64,000 nucleotides of DNA. It comes from Owenia fusiformis. Its lineage: Eukaryota; Annelida; Polychaeta; Sabellida; Oweniidae. This document shows, in pieces, positions 1 through 12,175 of this stretch; the first letter of the stretch is position 1; the number at the start of each line of letters is the position of its first letter. A program made the translations under genes and the position numbers. Below the pieces are notes generated by a model. The model was given only the letters and a program-made list of their open reading frames with translations, had not been told where the DNA came from and did no database searches. The stretch is taken from the NCBI GenBank assembly GCA_903813345.2, contig CAIIXF020000007.1:28445564-28509563 (forward strand). Direction: 5' to 3'.

Positions 1-899
1 TTTTGGTAACAACCAGAGAAAATTCCATGCTGCCTCTTGGTAAGGAAACACTAACAGAAGCTAACAAGGGGAGCACATTTCAAGCGTGCTTGTGCTGAAA
101 CATTTTTGAGGTCTCTAAAACCAAAATTTAGGCACATATTTTTAAATTCAAGGCCCATTTTTGATAATCTAGCCTAAACTTAAAATATAAGGTCCAAAAT
201 GGCCAAGTAATGCCCAAAAAGGCCTACTAATTGAGCCCCTGCTCCCCCTGGATCTGCCAGTGTGAACTCCCCCCATAAGAAGCTGAGAATTTTCCCAAAC
301 ATACTGAATAGACTTGAGGACCTTCATAGCATGTTCATCAAGAAGGGTAATAGTCTAAAATCTTCCATTCATATGGTACACGGGAGGCGTCTATAAATTA
401 TAGATTATAAATTACCAGTAAAACTTTCCATTAACTCATGTTCTCTGACTGATGCGAGAGATCAATAAATCAAAAGATTACTTCGTAATGAGCCTTGAAA
501 AACATATCCTCTTACGATAGATGAGATATTAAAACAATATTCATTTGAAACATCTCCACATACCAGTTTCATGCTCAATTATAAATCTAAACTGATATAT
601 TTTCATCATCATCATCATTCTACTGGATATAAATATCCTCTCTCCTCAATTGGGATCTGTTGCATTCTACATATGTCATTAGCAAAAATACCACTTATGT
701 GATGAGTGTTGGAATTTCAGAATTAGAATCATTCTTGCATAGGTGTACCTATCTTTGAGGCAAGGAGGGGAAACATATTTTTCTAACTAATGTTTTTTAA
801 CTCAAAATTATGTCCCATACAGGCATAGCATCTTTAGCTGAAATTTTGCCTTGCCTATTTTTTGCTTCTGGGTATCATGCTCTTTTATTTTCTACTTAC
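1..899. other. Intron sequence, left edge
   Basis: Intron downstream of the exon at 900-972. I looked for the next DPP6/10-like exon on the minus strand and did not find one. Around 235-290 is a short C-rich stretch reminiscent of the CAGGCCCGTAGCC MITE interior. Otherwise nothing recognised. Confidence 0.6.
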
Positions 900-972
900 C
901 AGCTTGTGACCAGAGGTGGACCAGCCTGCATATTGTAATCTGTCTCCATCCTTCGGGAAACTTGTGCTTTTT
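900..972 (-). CDS. DPP6: DPP6/10-like shared exon, propeller segment LQYAGW
   Basis: Most downstream exon visible in this gene. It is 73 nt: the first base completes a lysine codon begun in the previous exon, then 24 codons end in phase 0 at a GTAAGT donor. The acceptor is a T-rich tract ending in CAG. The peptide contains FPKDGDRLQYAGWSTSGHKL, matching the conserved LQYAGWG.xGxxL stretch of DPP6/DPP10 at the end of an early propeller blade, where DPP4 has a WSPVGHKL-type sequence. The frame is fixed by the preceding exon. The next exon, expected to start with a valine and an IY-type motif, was not found in positions 1-899 and probably lies beyond the edge. Confidence 0.9.
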
Positions 973-1504
973 CTGAAAAATGTCAACTAAACATACAGGT
1001 ACTGTACACATAATGTATTAGCAATCATGCCATAGGTGAGACAGATTTCAAAAGTATACAAGCTATAGAGTAGTCACTGATACCCTTTGTTCAGATTCCT
1101 AGAACAAGGCTCTGGGTACGGAACACAAAACAAACAAAAAATATTGTATTTTGATTCAGTTTCATTCATTTTTACTTATTTTGACACAACAAAATAGATT
1201 TACTGCACTGGTTAAAGTATTAGTTCATGAAATATTATTTCACTTTACATGTACAAAGCAAGAAGCTTGCAGATGGGTAAACAAAATAAATCTTCAAAAT
1301 CATATGAATAGTGAAAAGCCTCTTTGGTAAACCATTGTTGGACCCATAATTAGAAGTCATTGAAGTATTGAGTTAATCTGAAAGAGACATGAGGTTGACA
1401 GGTGAAGTAGAGCCCTGATTTTGCTTAAAAAAACATATGTAGAAACTTTTATACATGTGGTATACACGTATATGTATTTTTTTAATTTCATTTTTTATAC
1501 TTAC
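973..1504. other. Intron (532 bases)
   Basis: Intron between the exons at 1505-1557 and 900-972. AT-rich with no recognisable feature. Confidence 0.8.
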
Positions 1505-1557
1505 TTTGTCGCTACATTGTAGACTTTATAATGAGCAGTAAAGGAATGTCTCCATAT
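1505..1557 (-). CDS. DPP6: DPP6/10-like shared exon, propeller segment WRHSFTAHY
   Basis: A 53-nt exon, phase 0 in and phase 2 out, with a TTTTAG acceptor and GTAAGT donor. It encodes IWRHSFTAHYKVYNVAT plus two bases of a lysine codon. The WRHS(F/Y)TA.Y pattern is one of the best conserved early propeller motifs of the S9B family (DPP4, FAP, DPP6, DPP10) and makes the family assignment secure. It follows the YVLLATSVEK end of the previous exon exactly as expected in the family. Confidence 0.92.
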
Positions 1558-1604
1558 CTAAAAGTAAAAGAAAAAACGTTAATAATTCCATAATGTCAAA
1601 TATA

Positions 1605-2595
1605 CAGGGTGTCTCAAAAAAATGTACCCAAAAATATATCAAGAGCACAGATAAACCAATCAATATTTTCAGACATTTTTTGCATGGTCATGTAGCCAAA
1701 ACATGAAAGTTTTCTCCCCAATACACCATTTTTATTTCAGTCTTGTCTTTTTGATTCTTTAACCCTTTACCTTTTACACCACAAAATCGATGTAACCTCA
1801 TATTTCGATGACAGCCTGTATACTTACTGCTACATTGTTCATCACATTTGATAATAATTCCGGTGAAATGTTTTGGATTTCCCTTTGGATGTTGCCCTTA
1901 AGTTGTTCTAGGTCTTTTTGCTTGGAATGAGCATTAAAACACTCCTTCAAATAGCCACAGAGAAAGATGTTTGAGGATGACGATGGCAGAACAAACGCAG
2001 ATAATCAGGTAAATTATCGGCAAATGATTCAGGAGTTACCTTCCAGAGTTAGGCAGGCTAGCCTGGAGACCAAATGATATCCAAATGAAAACACAGTGCT
2101 CTCAAATTGATACACACAACAAAAGCTACACTAGAATCCCAACCAATGCAGTTTCTTGAACCTCTGACCTCTCTGTATAAGAGGGCTATAAGACATTGTG
2201 AGGGCCTCCATATTAACCATATTTGACGGCCCATACTTTTTCTCTGAGGCTATTTGAAGGACCATTTTTATGCTAAACCCAAGCTAAGAGACCTAGAACA
2301 ACTTAAGATCAGCATCCGAACAGAAATCAAAACATTCCACCAGAAATATCAAATATGATGAACAATGTAGTAGTAAGGATGCAGACTGTCATCGAAATAT
2401 GACATTACATTGAATATGTGGTGTAAAATGTAACGGGTTAGAGTATCAAAAAGGCAAAACTGAATTAAAAACTGTGTATGGGGGATAAAACTTTCATCTT
2501 TTATCTACAAGACCATGCAAAAAATGTCTGAAAATATTGATTGGTTTGTCTATGGTGTTGATATACTTTTGGGTACATTTTTTTGAGACACCCTA
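1605..2595. mobile_element. Foldback TIR element, about 1 kb, TA flanks
   Basis: Starts CAGGGTGTCTCAAAAAAATG and ends with its inverse (CATTTTTTTGAGACACCCTA), flanked by TA on both sides. The inversion is not limited to the ends: long imperfect complementary stretches continue inward, for example the 'attgattggtttgtct' region near 2540 against 'cagataaaccaatcaat' near 1650, and the 'ctagaacaactta' block near 2293 against 'taagttgttctag' near 1900. It is therefore a foldback element. TA flanks suggest Tc1/mariner-type mobilisation. No transposase frame. Confidence 0.75.
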
Positions 2596-2658
2596 TATAT
2601 GCATGAAAGGGAGACCCATGGAACAACCCGATATAATACTAAACAATCTAATATAACC

Positions 2659-3686
2659 AGAACAACGGCAACGCCAAAGCGTAGCGAATCCCATCGAACA
2701 GAAATGGCTGGCATTTTTACAAACGAATAGCAAATATCATAAAACAACACACCAGAAAGGCCACCATTTTCAAAATGGTTGCTCACTAGCCAAGTTGTCA
2801 TCAGAAGAAATAATAATAAGCTTTTCAGTAGCCACCTCTAAAATTTTTGAAAAATCGCACACGTACTTGTAAAATAACACACATAAAAATGGTGGCCATT
2901 TTTCAAAATGGCCGACTACTCCCCAAAGTTTTATTAGACAATGTGCCATGCTTAAAGTATTCACATATCAAATATGAACAAAATTGCTCTACTACTTTTC
3001 GAGTTATAGTAAAATACGTTAAAATGGCGGCCATTTTTCAAAAAAAATTTCAAAATGGCCGCCTTCTACCAAAAGTGTCATAGGACAGTGTGCCATGCTT
3101 ATAGTATTCACATACCAAATATGAACAAATCGCTCCACTACTTTTCGAGTTATAGTAAAATACGTTAAAATGGCGGCCATTTTTCAATTTTTTTTTCAAA
3201 ATGGCCGCCTTCTACCAAAAGTGTCTTTAGACAGTGTACAATGCTTATAGTATTCACATACCAAATATGAACAAAATCGCTCCACTATTTTTTGAGTTAT
3301 AGCAAAAATCGTAAAATGATGAGTAAAGGCCACCATTTTTCAAGATGGCTGCCATGTGCTTCTTTAATATCTACATTTGTAGCATTATTAATGTCCTTTA
3401 TAATTTTTTTACATTTAAAACATATTGATATAACAGTTTTACATATTGCACCTAAATTACTGTAAAATTGGCACTAAAATGGCCACCATTTTGAAATGAG
3501 CGGCCATTTTGAAAATCGGCTTTCGAGCAGAACTTCTACCCCCATAAGGTATATATGTACAAAATATGAACAAAATCGGGCCAACAGTGTTTGAGTTATT
3601 GCCCGGACGGACGGACATACGTACGGACGGACGGACGGACGGAGGCGTTCCCTATATCCCTCCGAACTTCGTTCGATGGGATAATA
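2659..3686 (+). mobile_element. Pearl-like element A1
   Basis: Same family as 43629-44663. The 5' end has CAACGCCAAAGCGTAGCGAA followed by TCCCATCGAAC. The core is about three tandem units of about 147 bases (marker CAAATATGAAC at 2969, 3116, 3262) rich in AAAATGGCGGCC stretches. Then comes an ACGG microsatellite near 3603-3642. The 3' end holds a hairpin (TATCCCtcCGAA...TTCGatGGGATA) whose sequence is echoed in inverse at the 5' end. This layout matches the pearl/Helitron-like non-autonomous elements of bivalves. Confidence 0.72.
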
Positions 3687-4529
3687 ACTATATTGAATTA
3701 ATCCATTGAATTGTAAATCAGACGTCATTCGGGACTAAAGGAGTAACAAATCTTTTTGTTCTCTGAATAAATAATCACAGTCTTCATCAACGTAAGCATA
3801 TATAATTCACGAATCTGAAATTATCTGGCTAAAGCCATTTAAGAAATCTAGTAGCCCATTGTCGAGATCTTGATTAGATTTACTGGGAATACTTAAGATT
3901 TACCACATTGATGTATAATTCGAATGAATGACACGCAAAAAATTGAGTAATGTTATTTGTGGCATTAGCTATTGTCCATTCCCGATCCCAGAATGTTTAA
4001 TTAATCCTTGGGAATTAACCAAAAGTTCAATTAGAGATTCCGAGCGAGACTTCACCGAGGGAGTGATTCGTGTAATGAAACTCTAAAGCCAAAGGCAATA
4101 GCAGAATCAATGTAAAGCTTTATGATGTATAAACCGCAGACTTTACTCCTTGCTGACCTATTTCTACATGCTATAAATAAAGTTCTCCAAATTCAAGTTG
4201 GCGATATTATAGACATTTGACTTTCAATCTCAAAAGTCCATTCCCATTTTCAACATGCCATAAATAAAGTATTTGCAGTCAAGGTTGAACACAGACTTAC
4301 AATGAACTTTGCTACCCAATTTCCAAAAGTCATATTAGATCAATGTCACATAAAAATTAGGGAGATTAAGGTAGGTGCAGTAGAATACGCTTATGGGCTA
4401 GCACACTGATGCCATGCTCAGGCATTAAAATCAACCCACTATTGCCTACCTTAATAATAATAATTGAGGTCTTAATTTCTACACTCTATTTAAAAATAAC
4501 TACATTATTTGCAATATCTTGTATCTTAC

Positions 4530-4604
4530 CTTCTCTACACTAGTAGCTAGGAGAACATATTGCAGATCTTCAGAGAGCCAGAATAGTTCTGTGTCCTGCT
4601 GTTT
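4530..4604 (-). CDS. DPP6: DPP6/10-like shared exon, propeller segment YVLLAT
   Basis: A 75-nt, 25-codon exon, phase 0 at both ends, with a TTTCAG acceptor and AAG|GTAAGA donor. It encodes KQQDTELFWLSEDLQYVLLA followed by TSVEK. The S.D.(Q/R)YVLL segment is the family's conserved strand preceding the WRHS motif of the next exon. Because it is a multiple of three in phase 0 it could be skipped without a frameshift, but nothing indicates that it is. It lies 106 bases left of a large pearl-like repeat. Confidence 0.9.
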
Positions 4605-4690
4605 CTGAAATCAATACAATCAATCAGACTAAGTGTTATCCACACAACAACATGTTGACAAATTAGAGCTGTTCACTTGACAAAAATGAC

Positions 4691-6516
4691 AAGGCATTAA
4701 CATGACAAAATGTCACCACCTAAAACAATTTGGTCAATTTAAAGCAAGTTGGAAAATACCTTTTGACCTTAAGAAGAACTTCTGAGAACATGTAGATGAT
4801 TTTGAAAAAAAAATTAGTCAATTTGAAGCAAGTTGAAAAAAGACCTTTTTGACCTTGAGAAGGTCATTGAAGGTCAAAGGTCAAATCTAAAGTCAGATTT
4901 GAACTTCTGAAAAGATGTACATGATTTTGAAAAAAAAATTGGTCAATTTGAAGCAAGTTGAAAACAGACCTTTTTGACCTTTTTTGACCTTGAGAAGGTC
5001 ATTAAAGGTCAAATGTCAAATCTAAAGTCAGATTTGAATTTCTGAGAACATGTAGATGATTTTGAAAAAAAAAATTAGTCAATTTGAAGCAAGTTGAAAA
5101 AAGACCTTTTTGACCTTTTTTGACCTTGAGAAGGTCAAATGTCAAATCTAAAGTCAAATCTAAAGTCATATTTAAATTTCTGAGAACATGTAGATGATTT
5201 TGAAAAAGAAATGTAGTCAATTTGAAGCAAGATGAAAAAATACCTTTTTGACCTTTTTTGACATTGAGAAGGTCATTGAAGGTCAAATGTCAAATCTAAA
5301 GTCAGATTTGAATTTCTGAGAACATGTAGATGATTTTGAAAAAAAAATTTAGTCAATTTGAAGCAAGTTGAAAAAAGACCTTTTTGACCTTTTTTGACTT
5401 TGAGAAGGTCATTGAAGGTCAAATGTCAAATCTTAAGTCAAATCTAAAGTCAGATTTGAATTTCTGAGAACACGTAGATGATTTCGAAAATTTTTTTTAG
5501 TCAATTTGAAGCAAGTTGAAAACAGACCTTTTTGACCTTTTTTGACCTTGAGAAGGTCATCGAAGGTCAAATGTCAAATCTTAAGTCAGATTTGAATTTC
5601 TGAGAACACGTAGATGATTTTGAAAAAAATTTTTAGTCAATTTGAAGCAAGTTGAAAACAGACCTTTTTGACCTTTTTTGACCTTGAGAAGGTCATTGAA
5701 GGTCAAATGTCAAATCTAAAGTCAGATTTGAAGGTCAAATGTCAAATCTAAAGTCAGATTTGAATTTCTGAGAACATGTAGATGATTTTGAAAAAAAATT
5801 TAGTCAATGTGAAGCAAGTTGAAAAAAGACCTTTTTGACCTTGAGAAGGTCATTGAAGGTCAAATGTCAAATCTTAAGTCAGATTTGAATTTCTGAGAAC
5901 ACGTAGATGATTTTGAAAAAAAAATTTAGTCAATTTGAAGCAAGTTGAAAACAGACCTTTTTGACCTTGAGAAGGTCATTGAAGGTCAAATGTCAAATCT
6001 AAAGTCAGCTTTGAAGGTCAAATGTCAAATCTAAAGTCAGATTTGAATTTCTGAGAACATGTAGATGATTTTGAAAAAAAATTTAGTCAATGTGAAGCAA
6101 GTTGAAAAAAGACCTTTTTGATCTTGAGAAGGTCATTGAAGGTCAAATGTCAAATTTAAAGTCAGATTTGAAGGTCAAATGTCAAATCTAAAGTCAGATT
6201 TGAATTTCTGAGAACATGTAGATGATTTTGAAAAAAAGTTTAGTCAATGTGAAGCAAGTTGAAAAAAGACCTTTTTGACCTTGAGAAGGTCATTGAAGGT
6301 CAAATGTCAAATCTAAAGTCAGATTTGAACTTCTGAGAAGATGTAGATGATTTAGAAAAAAATTGAAGTCAGTCTAAACAGTATTTGTTAAGTTATAGGA
6401 AGTTGTAAGAAATTGTTACAGACGCCGGACGCCAGACGCCGGACGCCAACCACCAACCGCCGTCGCAAAAAAACGGAGACCATAACAATATGTCACCACT
6501 TTTTGGTGGTGACATA
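4691..6516 (+). mobile_element. Pearl-like element B with about 12 core repeats
   Basis: The 5' end is GGCATTAACATG...TGTCACCACC. The core is about twelve tandem copies of a 125-165-base unit (marker GAAGCAAG from 4743 to 6250) alternating AGACCTTTTTGACCTTGAGAA and GGTCAAATGTCAAATCTAAA blocks. A GACGCCGGACGCC tail lies at 6419-6466. The 3' end is a near-perfect hairpin, TGTCACCAC-TTTTT-GGTGGTGACA, at 6491-6514. Short relatives sharing the ends lie at 14833-14912, 34810-34922 and 61374-61517. Confidence 0.72.
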
Positions 6517-6575
6517 ATGACTAATCAGAATGACTGATTTATTCAAAAGAATTTGAGAAGACAATCACAGTAACT

Positions 6576-6953
6576 TAAACATCAGAGTAATTCAAATGAT
6601 AACATGTTGACCAATCAGAGTAATTCACATGATATCATGTTTACCAATCAGAGTAGTTCACATGATAACATATTGACCAATCAGAGTAATTCAAATGATA
6701 ACATGTTGACCAATCAGAGGAATTCACATGATGGCATATTAACCAATGAGAGTAATTCAAATGATAACATGTTGACCAATCAGAGTAATTCACATGATAA
6801 CATATTGACCAATCAGAGTAGTTCACATGATAACATATTGACCAATCAGAGTAATTAACATGATAAAATGTTGACCAATCAGAATAATTCACATGATAAC
6901 ATGTTGCCCAATCAGAATAATTCATGTAACATGTTTACCAATCAGTGTAATTC
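6576..6953. repeat. 33-bp minisatellite
   Basis: About eleven tandem copies of a 33-base unit of the type ACCAATCAGAGTAATTCACA-TGATAACATGTTG. Since 33 is divisible by three, frames stay open on both strands and produce spurious Asn/Ser- or Tyr-rich open frames. It lies just right of pearl-like element B. Confidence 0.9.
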
Positions 6954-7620
6954 ATACAGCATCAGAATGATTAGTTTTAAGTAAAGTTAATTTTTTTTAT
7001 AAAAAATTAATAACTGTTCCAATGTCACTGTAAATTACGTTACATTATCCCTCTAATCAAACACAACATCTAATCCAGTAATGTTTCTGGTTATCTTTAA
7101 ATAAACACTACAAACAATATCCTAATTACAAAAAGATAATGCCACAGGCGTCCGTTACAAATCTAAAGATTCATAGGCCATGTGATACGATTGTACGTGG
7201 ATGAAATATGCTCTGATAACTGCATTTAGAGTAATCAATCTAATCACGCAACGAAGCAATCTCTCTACAAGGCTTACATCCAATTATCACATCACTGGCA
7301 AGGCAGCGTTGATAGTTTATTCAATTCAAGCCTCTGACTGACTTGTACATGGAGTAAAACAAATCGGAAAGGATGAGATTTGATGAAATGCCCTGGCAAC
7401 ATAACTTTTCGATAGCCTTTAATATCTCTTGCGTTTTGTAAATTTCAAGCTTTTTGCAACTACTAAAATATAGATATGCTGATATGAAACTTGTTCGACA
7501 TTCAAGTGAATTGAAATGAATAGGTTTTGATCAAATAAAAAATTGAATTGAAAATGAGTGATTCATAATGTTTTGTCTTATGTTTGTGAGAAATTTAAGG
7601 GTTGGCCAAAAATCAACACA

Positions 7621-7766
7621 TACTACACTGTACCACACTGCACTGTACCATACTGTACTGTACTGCACTGTATCGCACTGCACTGTGCTGTACTGCACTG
7701 TACCATACTGCACTGTACTGTACTGCTGTACTGTACTGCTGTACTGTACTGTACTGTACTGTATTG
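7621..7766. repeat. ACTGT-type microsatellite
   Basis: About 145 bases of imperfect pentanucleotide array (TACTG/CACTG variants), purest at the right end (TACTGTACTGTACTGTACTG). Overlapping open frames here are by-products of the repeat. Confidence 0.9.
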
Positions 7767-8635
7767 ACTAATTACTATGCAAAATGAAAAAGTACTCTTC
7801 ATATCAAGCAGTATCATCATGCACTAGCAACATGTTATTATACTATGGCACTTCATACTTTTTGATCCAAACTCATAAGATCATGATGGTTATCATGGTT
7901 GTATTACCCTTTATTTCTGCGAACTAATACTTAATATAATAGATACACAATAGATTTACCAGGCACTTAGTGATATCATTTCCATAAGTTCAGCATTTGT
8001 GAACCAAGATAAAATATAAACTGAGCATGGTTTCTAATGACTGAAAAGAACTGACATGAATTGTCACAATGATTTTATCAGTGATTAAATTTAACTCATG
8101 ACTACCCAGAGTGACAAGATTTCTCATCACCTTAGATATGACCTTGAAACCTGGAGTGACAAGATAATATATCATAAATTTTTTCACTAAAATTGCTCTA
8201 ATTTGGACAGTTTTCATCCAATTTACACAAAAAGTATCTTAAAATATGTAGAAATGATCTCTGCCGACTAATTTCACTACGTTGAGCATCACCTGTTATA
8301 AATGTATGTTGTAAAATGTCAAAAGCTGGCAAAAATGAAAAATCCTCTGGTTTCAAATCGATTTTAGAGCCTTGTATTCAAAAAGTTAATTACACTGTAC
8401 TCTAAATATGCATTTACTTAACTTTTTCAGGCATTTTTTCATATACTGAATACAACAGGTTTTTGGATATTATTGGAACTGACCATTGAGAGTTTAAGCT
8501 TGCATATAAAATCAAAACCCCAACCTAGACCTATGACAAATCGCCTATACAAATGCATCGCTTAAATATTTTCCATTTACGTTTAGGTTGTGAAAACATT
8601 GCAAGCTTAAACTCCATATTTTTTGAAAAACTTAC

Positions 8636-8733
8636 AAATGTTTGGTTTGACATGATCTCAATGGTCTTGTTTGTGTCAAGATCTCTGACGACAAGAGCTC
8701 CATCACTATTGAGGTAGAAATACTGGTTTTTAT
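8636..8733 (-). CDS. DPP6: DPP6/10-like shared exon with two N-glycosylation sequons
   Basis: A 98-nt exon, phase 1 in and phase 0 out, with a TTCCAG acceptor and TTT|GTAAGT donor. It encodes the rest of the WVGD motif, then NQYFYLNSDGALVVRDL and a DTNKTIEIMSNQTF tail. The pattern WxxDxxxxY....G.(L/V)xxxxxxTN..xxxLxSNxTF is the first propeller blade of DPP4/DPP6/DPP10. Two N-x-S/T sequons (NKT and NQT) lie in the predicted extracellular part, in line with the heavy glycosylation known for this family. An in-frame join to its neighbours on both sides supports the borders. Confidence 0.92.
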
Positions 8734-8895
8734 CTGGAAATAAAGAAAATATATTTTATTTATTATTTATTTCAGTCTATTTCCAAAAAGTAAAGGTAAA
8801 TATTTTTTCAGGGATTTTAATGTTTAGAAATAGTTGGTTATGCAGTTGGTATGGTAAACCATTTCAACCCTTAAAGAAATGTTTCAGTTTTATTA

Positions 8896-9254
8896 TACCG
8901 TATTCGCCATAATAAGCGCCCAGGGTGCTTTTGAAATTGAAACTCCTATTGTAACCAATTACAAAGAGGGCCCATATATGAGAGAAGTCAAAAATCTCAG
9001 AGATTTTCAGGTATGGGAATTTTTCTCGCTAAAAATGCCTTATTTGCAGCGAAAATAACAGCATATTTTTACAATAATGATATGTATCATTATTTCGTTG
9101 TTGCGTCATATAGTGTAAGTACTCTATATTTGAAAATTTGATTTTTTTCTGATATATTTGTTAATACTTGGTCATTTCTCGTTATTTCTTGAACCCTGTG
9201 ATTAGTGGGGTGGGCGCTTATTAGGGGTGGGCCCTTAATACAGCGATTACAGTA
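8896..9254. mobile_element. MITE, 'ACCGTATT...AAGCGCCC' family, copy 1
   Basis: The left end reads ACCGTATTCGCCATAATAAG-CGCCCAGG. The right end, inverted, reads ACTGTAATCGCTGTATTAAG followed by GGCCCACCCC-TAATAAGCGCCCA. Imperfect terminal inverted repeats, no coding frame. Related to the shorter element at 48911-49064. Confidence 0.65.
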
Positions 9255-11169
9255 TTTCTTTAAAAGGTACTCTCAGTTAGAAAGGATAATTTTGATATTC
9301 CTTGATAATTCCAACAATGGGATATGCAATTCATGTTTCTTTATCTGTTTATAAATTGCTGGATTCCCACCTTTATGTTAAACTTTTTGATTTTATGACA
9401 AAATGCATATCTAGCTAATATTACAGTAAAAAAAATCAATTACTGTTAATCCGGGGATAGAAAACCTCCAAAGTTGATGGCTAAAAAGCGTGTCTATAGG
9501 CAGTTTGCACTAAAGTGGAATAATCCTATATATTCATACATGTATCTACTCAAGGTAAATGTCCTGAATGGAAAATATTGAACCTTCAATTCTTCAATTC
9601 AATGAAATTAAGAATCTACGTAGCCAACTGCCTTCCTTGTCTGTAGTACTACAGTATTCAATTATAAAGAAGGTTTTATCAAAGCATTGTTCAGTTTTCC
9701 TTTACAGGGCATTCACCATATTCTTTAAAACAGGATTCTTTCTTCTACAAATAGACTATTATAAGGCCTGGAGAAATCTTCCCACAATTTTTTGATGTTT
9801 GCCCTGGGCTTCAGACATTTCCTGTTGAGAGTTTAATTATACCAGCTAGAGACAGGTGTTTTTAGCATCTCAAACAACCCCCACAAGACGCATAGCTCTA
9901 AAGTAACTAAGAGGAGGGAAAACCCCATGATTCAATTGATGACATACAATTTCCTCCTTCGCGCACCTCCTTTTGTCGAAAACGTACCCTCCATCTTGGT
10001 TTTCAAAGTTTTCAAATTGACCTAGTTTTAAACCAATCAACGATCGACTCGCTAAACCAATCAGCGACGATGTCATCTCAATACAGATTTACATTATAAG
10101 CGTATGTCATCTTTGAACCCTGGGGTTTCTCCCCCTCTTAAAGTAACTGAAGGAAATGGATTGTGTGGAATGGTAGACTATTAGAACAATTCATTTCCTC
10201 AAACAAAATCAATTTATTTCATTTCCCTGCGAATTTAATTTTGTATATCTAGACGACAGACACGTAACCAATGTGCTGAATGACCCTTTAATTGCCAGTA
10301 CCTGCAAGGTGTCAATGAGTCGAACTGGGATTACTATATTTAAAATTGAATATCAAATCAAACAATTGCGAATAGTATGGGATATGTATATCTCAAGTAA
10401 TAATAACGTTCATCATAAAAATTATGATTTCTACAAATAAGGAAAAAGGAGCCGGGATTGTGAGCAATGGTGTAAAATATAACATTGTTTCAGTGAACTG
10501 TACTTTTCATTTGTCTGAAAATTGTTGATGAATGAACAAACAATCGAAAAGAAATATCTACCCTCAGATAATGAAGCCCAAGTTGACTTTACAAAGGAAT
10601 TCGCACTTGTTCTTCTATTCCTTCATCAAGTTACTGATGGAGTGTCATAAGGGAATAGTGGGATCATGATATCATACTTCAACACCATTTTGTTTCATTT
10701 TGCAGTAACTTAATTCGCATATGGGTAAACTTCAACACCTTTGGCTCTAAGTTCAAATCTTGGAGAATTAACCCATGTTTTTTTCTCATATGGATGGAGG
10801 TCTCCCAAAACTTTAATTTTGGCGAAAATCTAATCAGTGCATGCATGTGTCAAAATTGCCCTATTTCTCGAGTCAAATTTACCCCACATGTCAAAATACC
10901 CTCAATCCTTCTTTAATCCCATAGACGTACACTATAGTATTACATCGATACAATAAAGCCCCTAATTAAACTCAGAAAGGATATAATGTTATAGGGAATA
11001 CTATCTCATAAAATTATAATGATTTCTTGACAGACTAGATATATATTGGCGAAGAGATTTGGTCCGATGGGGCCTACTGAACCATTCAGTAATGTGAACA
11101 ACCTAATGGGAAATGAGGCCTACAGGAAGGAAACTGACATAGTTATAGCAATGGTTCGATGGGTTCGAG

Positions 11170-11336
11170 GGGTACCCCCCTGGCCAAAAAATTCTTTCAA
11201 AATTATGCAGTTTTTCACCGATCTGAGCACTTTTTAAGTCATTTGGGCCATTTTTGGACCAAAATTGTCAAAAGTGAACCCCCCTGGAATTTTTCAAAAA
11301 GTGAACCCCTATTGGCAAATCCTGGCTACGGGCCTG
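11170..11336. mobile_element. MITE, GGCTACGGGCCTG family, left end missing
   Basis: The right end is AATCCTGGCTACGGGCCTG. The interior has AAAGTGAACCCC and CCCCTGGCCAAAAAATTCTT blocks shared with 14081-14277 and, in diverged form, 22410-22590. The left terminal repeat is not recognisable. Confidence 0.6.
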
Positions 11337-12175
11337 AATGGAGAGAATAGAGAGTACTAAAGGTCTTATGAGAGCTCTTCAAATGAATGCTATAATAGAA
11401 ATTAATGAAACGAACATACAACATAAATATCCTATCATTTCATGATTTATTCATTATATAATGATTTCATAATACTCTGCAGTTTAATGTTACAGTAATA
11501 GCTTGTAGAACAAGTCACCATACAAGCTTTTAAGTAAAGATAATTTAGAAGATCACAATATTTCGACAATCGTAAACTAACAGCAAAAATGAATTATGTG
11601 TCTCAACACCAAATGTCATAAAGAAAATCAATTTTTGAAGTCAAGTGAGGAAAATGACTAAAATTCCAGTCAGACACTAATTTCAAGTTAAATTATTATA
11701 CAGATTGAGAAACACTGAAATCTAAAAAGCTATCAGAAACCTATAAACATAAATTTTGTGTCTACTTTGTAAAAATCGTAATGGATCATCATGCACCTTC
11801 CAAAGGAGAACAATTATAAACTGTCCTAAAATTGAAAAGAAGGTGCATTGACTCCTCTCTCTTCCTAACAAAATTCCCCAAACACTTATATTAATATGGT
11901 CAGATGGTTATTTTCAATTAACATAAGCCCATCATTATCTCTTTCAGGATAACAAATTGTCCCATACATTAACTTTTTTCACATTTGCAAAGGTTAACAT
12001 AATACTTTATGTTTCATTTGGGACTAATGGAATGTTATAAAAATTGGAAATGAATAGTGATAAACATTAGATGTAATGAGAAATTGCCATTCATTTTCTT
12101 ATATCAAGCTCAAACAGAGTTAGTAGTTTGACAATTATGAATTTTATCGTTCATGCTATCATACTGGTTGACTGA

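Larger units (their letters stand above)
1558..4529. other. Intron (2972 bases)
   Basis: Holds the foldback element 1605-2595 and pearl-like element A1 (2659-3686). Nothing recognised in 3690-4529. Confidence 0.75.
4605..8635. other. Intron (4031 bases)
   Basis: Holds pearl-like element B, the 33-bp minisatellite and the ACTGT microsatellite. Nothing recognised in 6955-7620 or 7770-8635. Confidence 0.75.

Noticed and set aside
1-899. A further DPP6/10-like exon to the left of 900-972
   Set aside because: No minus-strand stretch with acceptor, phase 0 and the expected valine-led propeller peptide was seen; it probably lies beyond the edge.
6604-6925. Open frames of 84 (plus) and 94 (minus) codons rich in Asn/Ser or Tyr/Trp
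   Set aside because: They are translations of the 33-bp minisatellite, open on both strands only because the period is divisible by three.
7531-7820. Several overlapping open frames rich in Tyr/Cys/Thr
   Set aside because: Products of the ACTGT microsatellite in different frames; no gene context.
10755-10775. GTTCAAATCTTGGA resembling a tRNA B box
   Set aside because: No matching A box or cloverleaf stems within tRNA distance on either strand.
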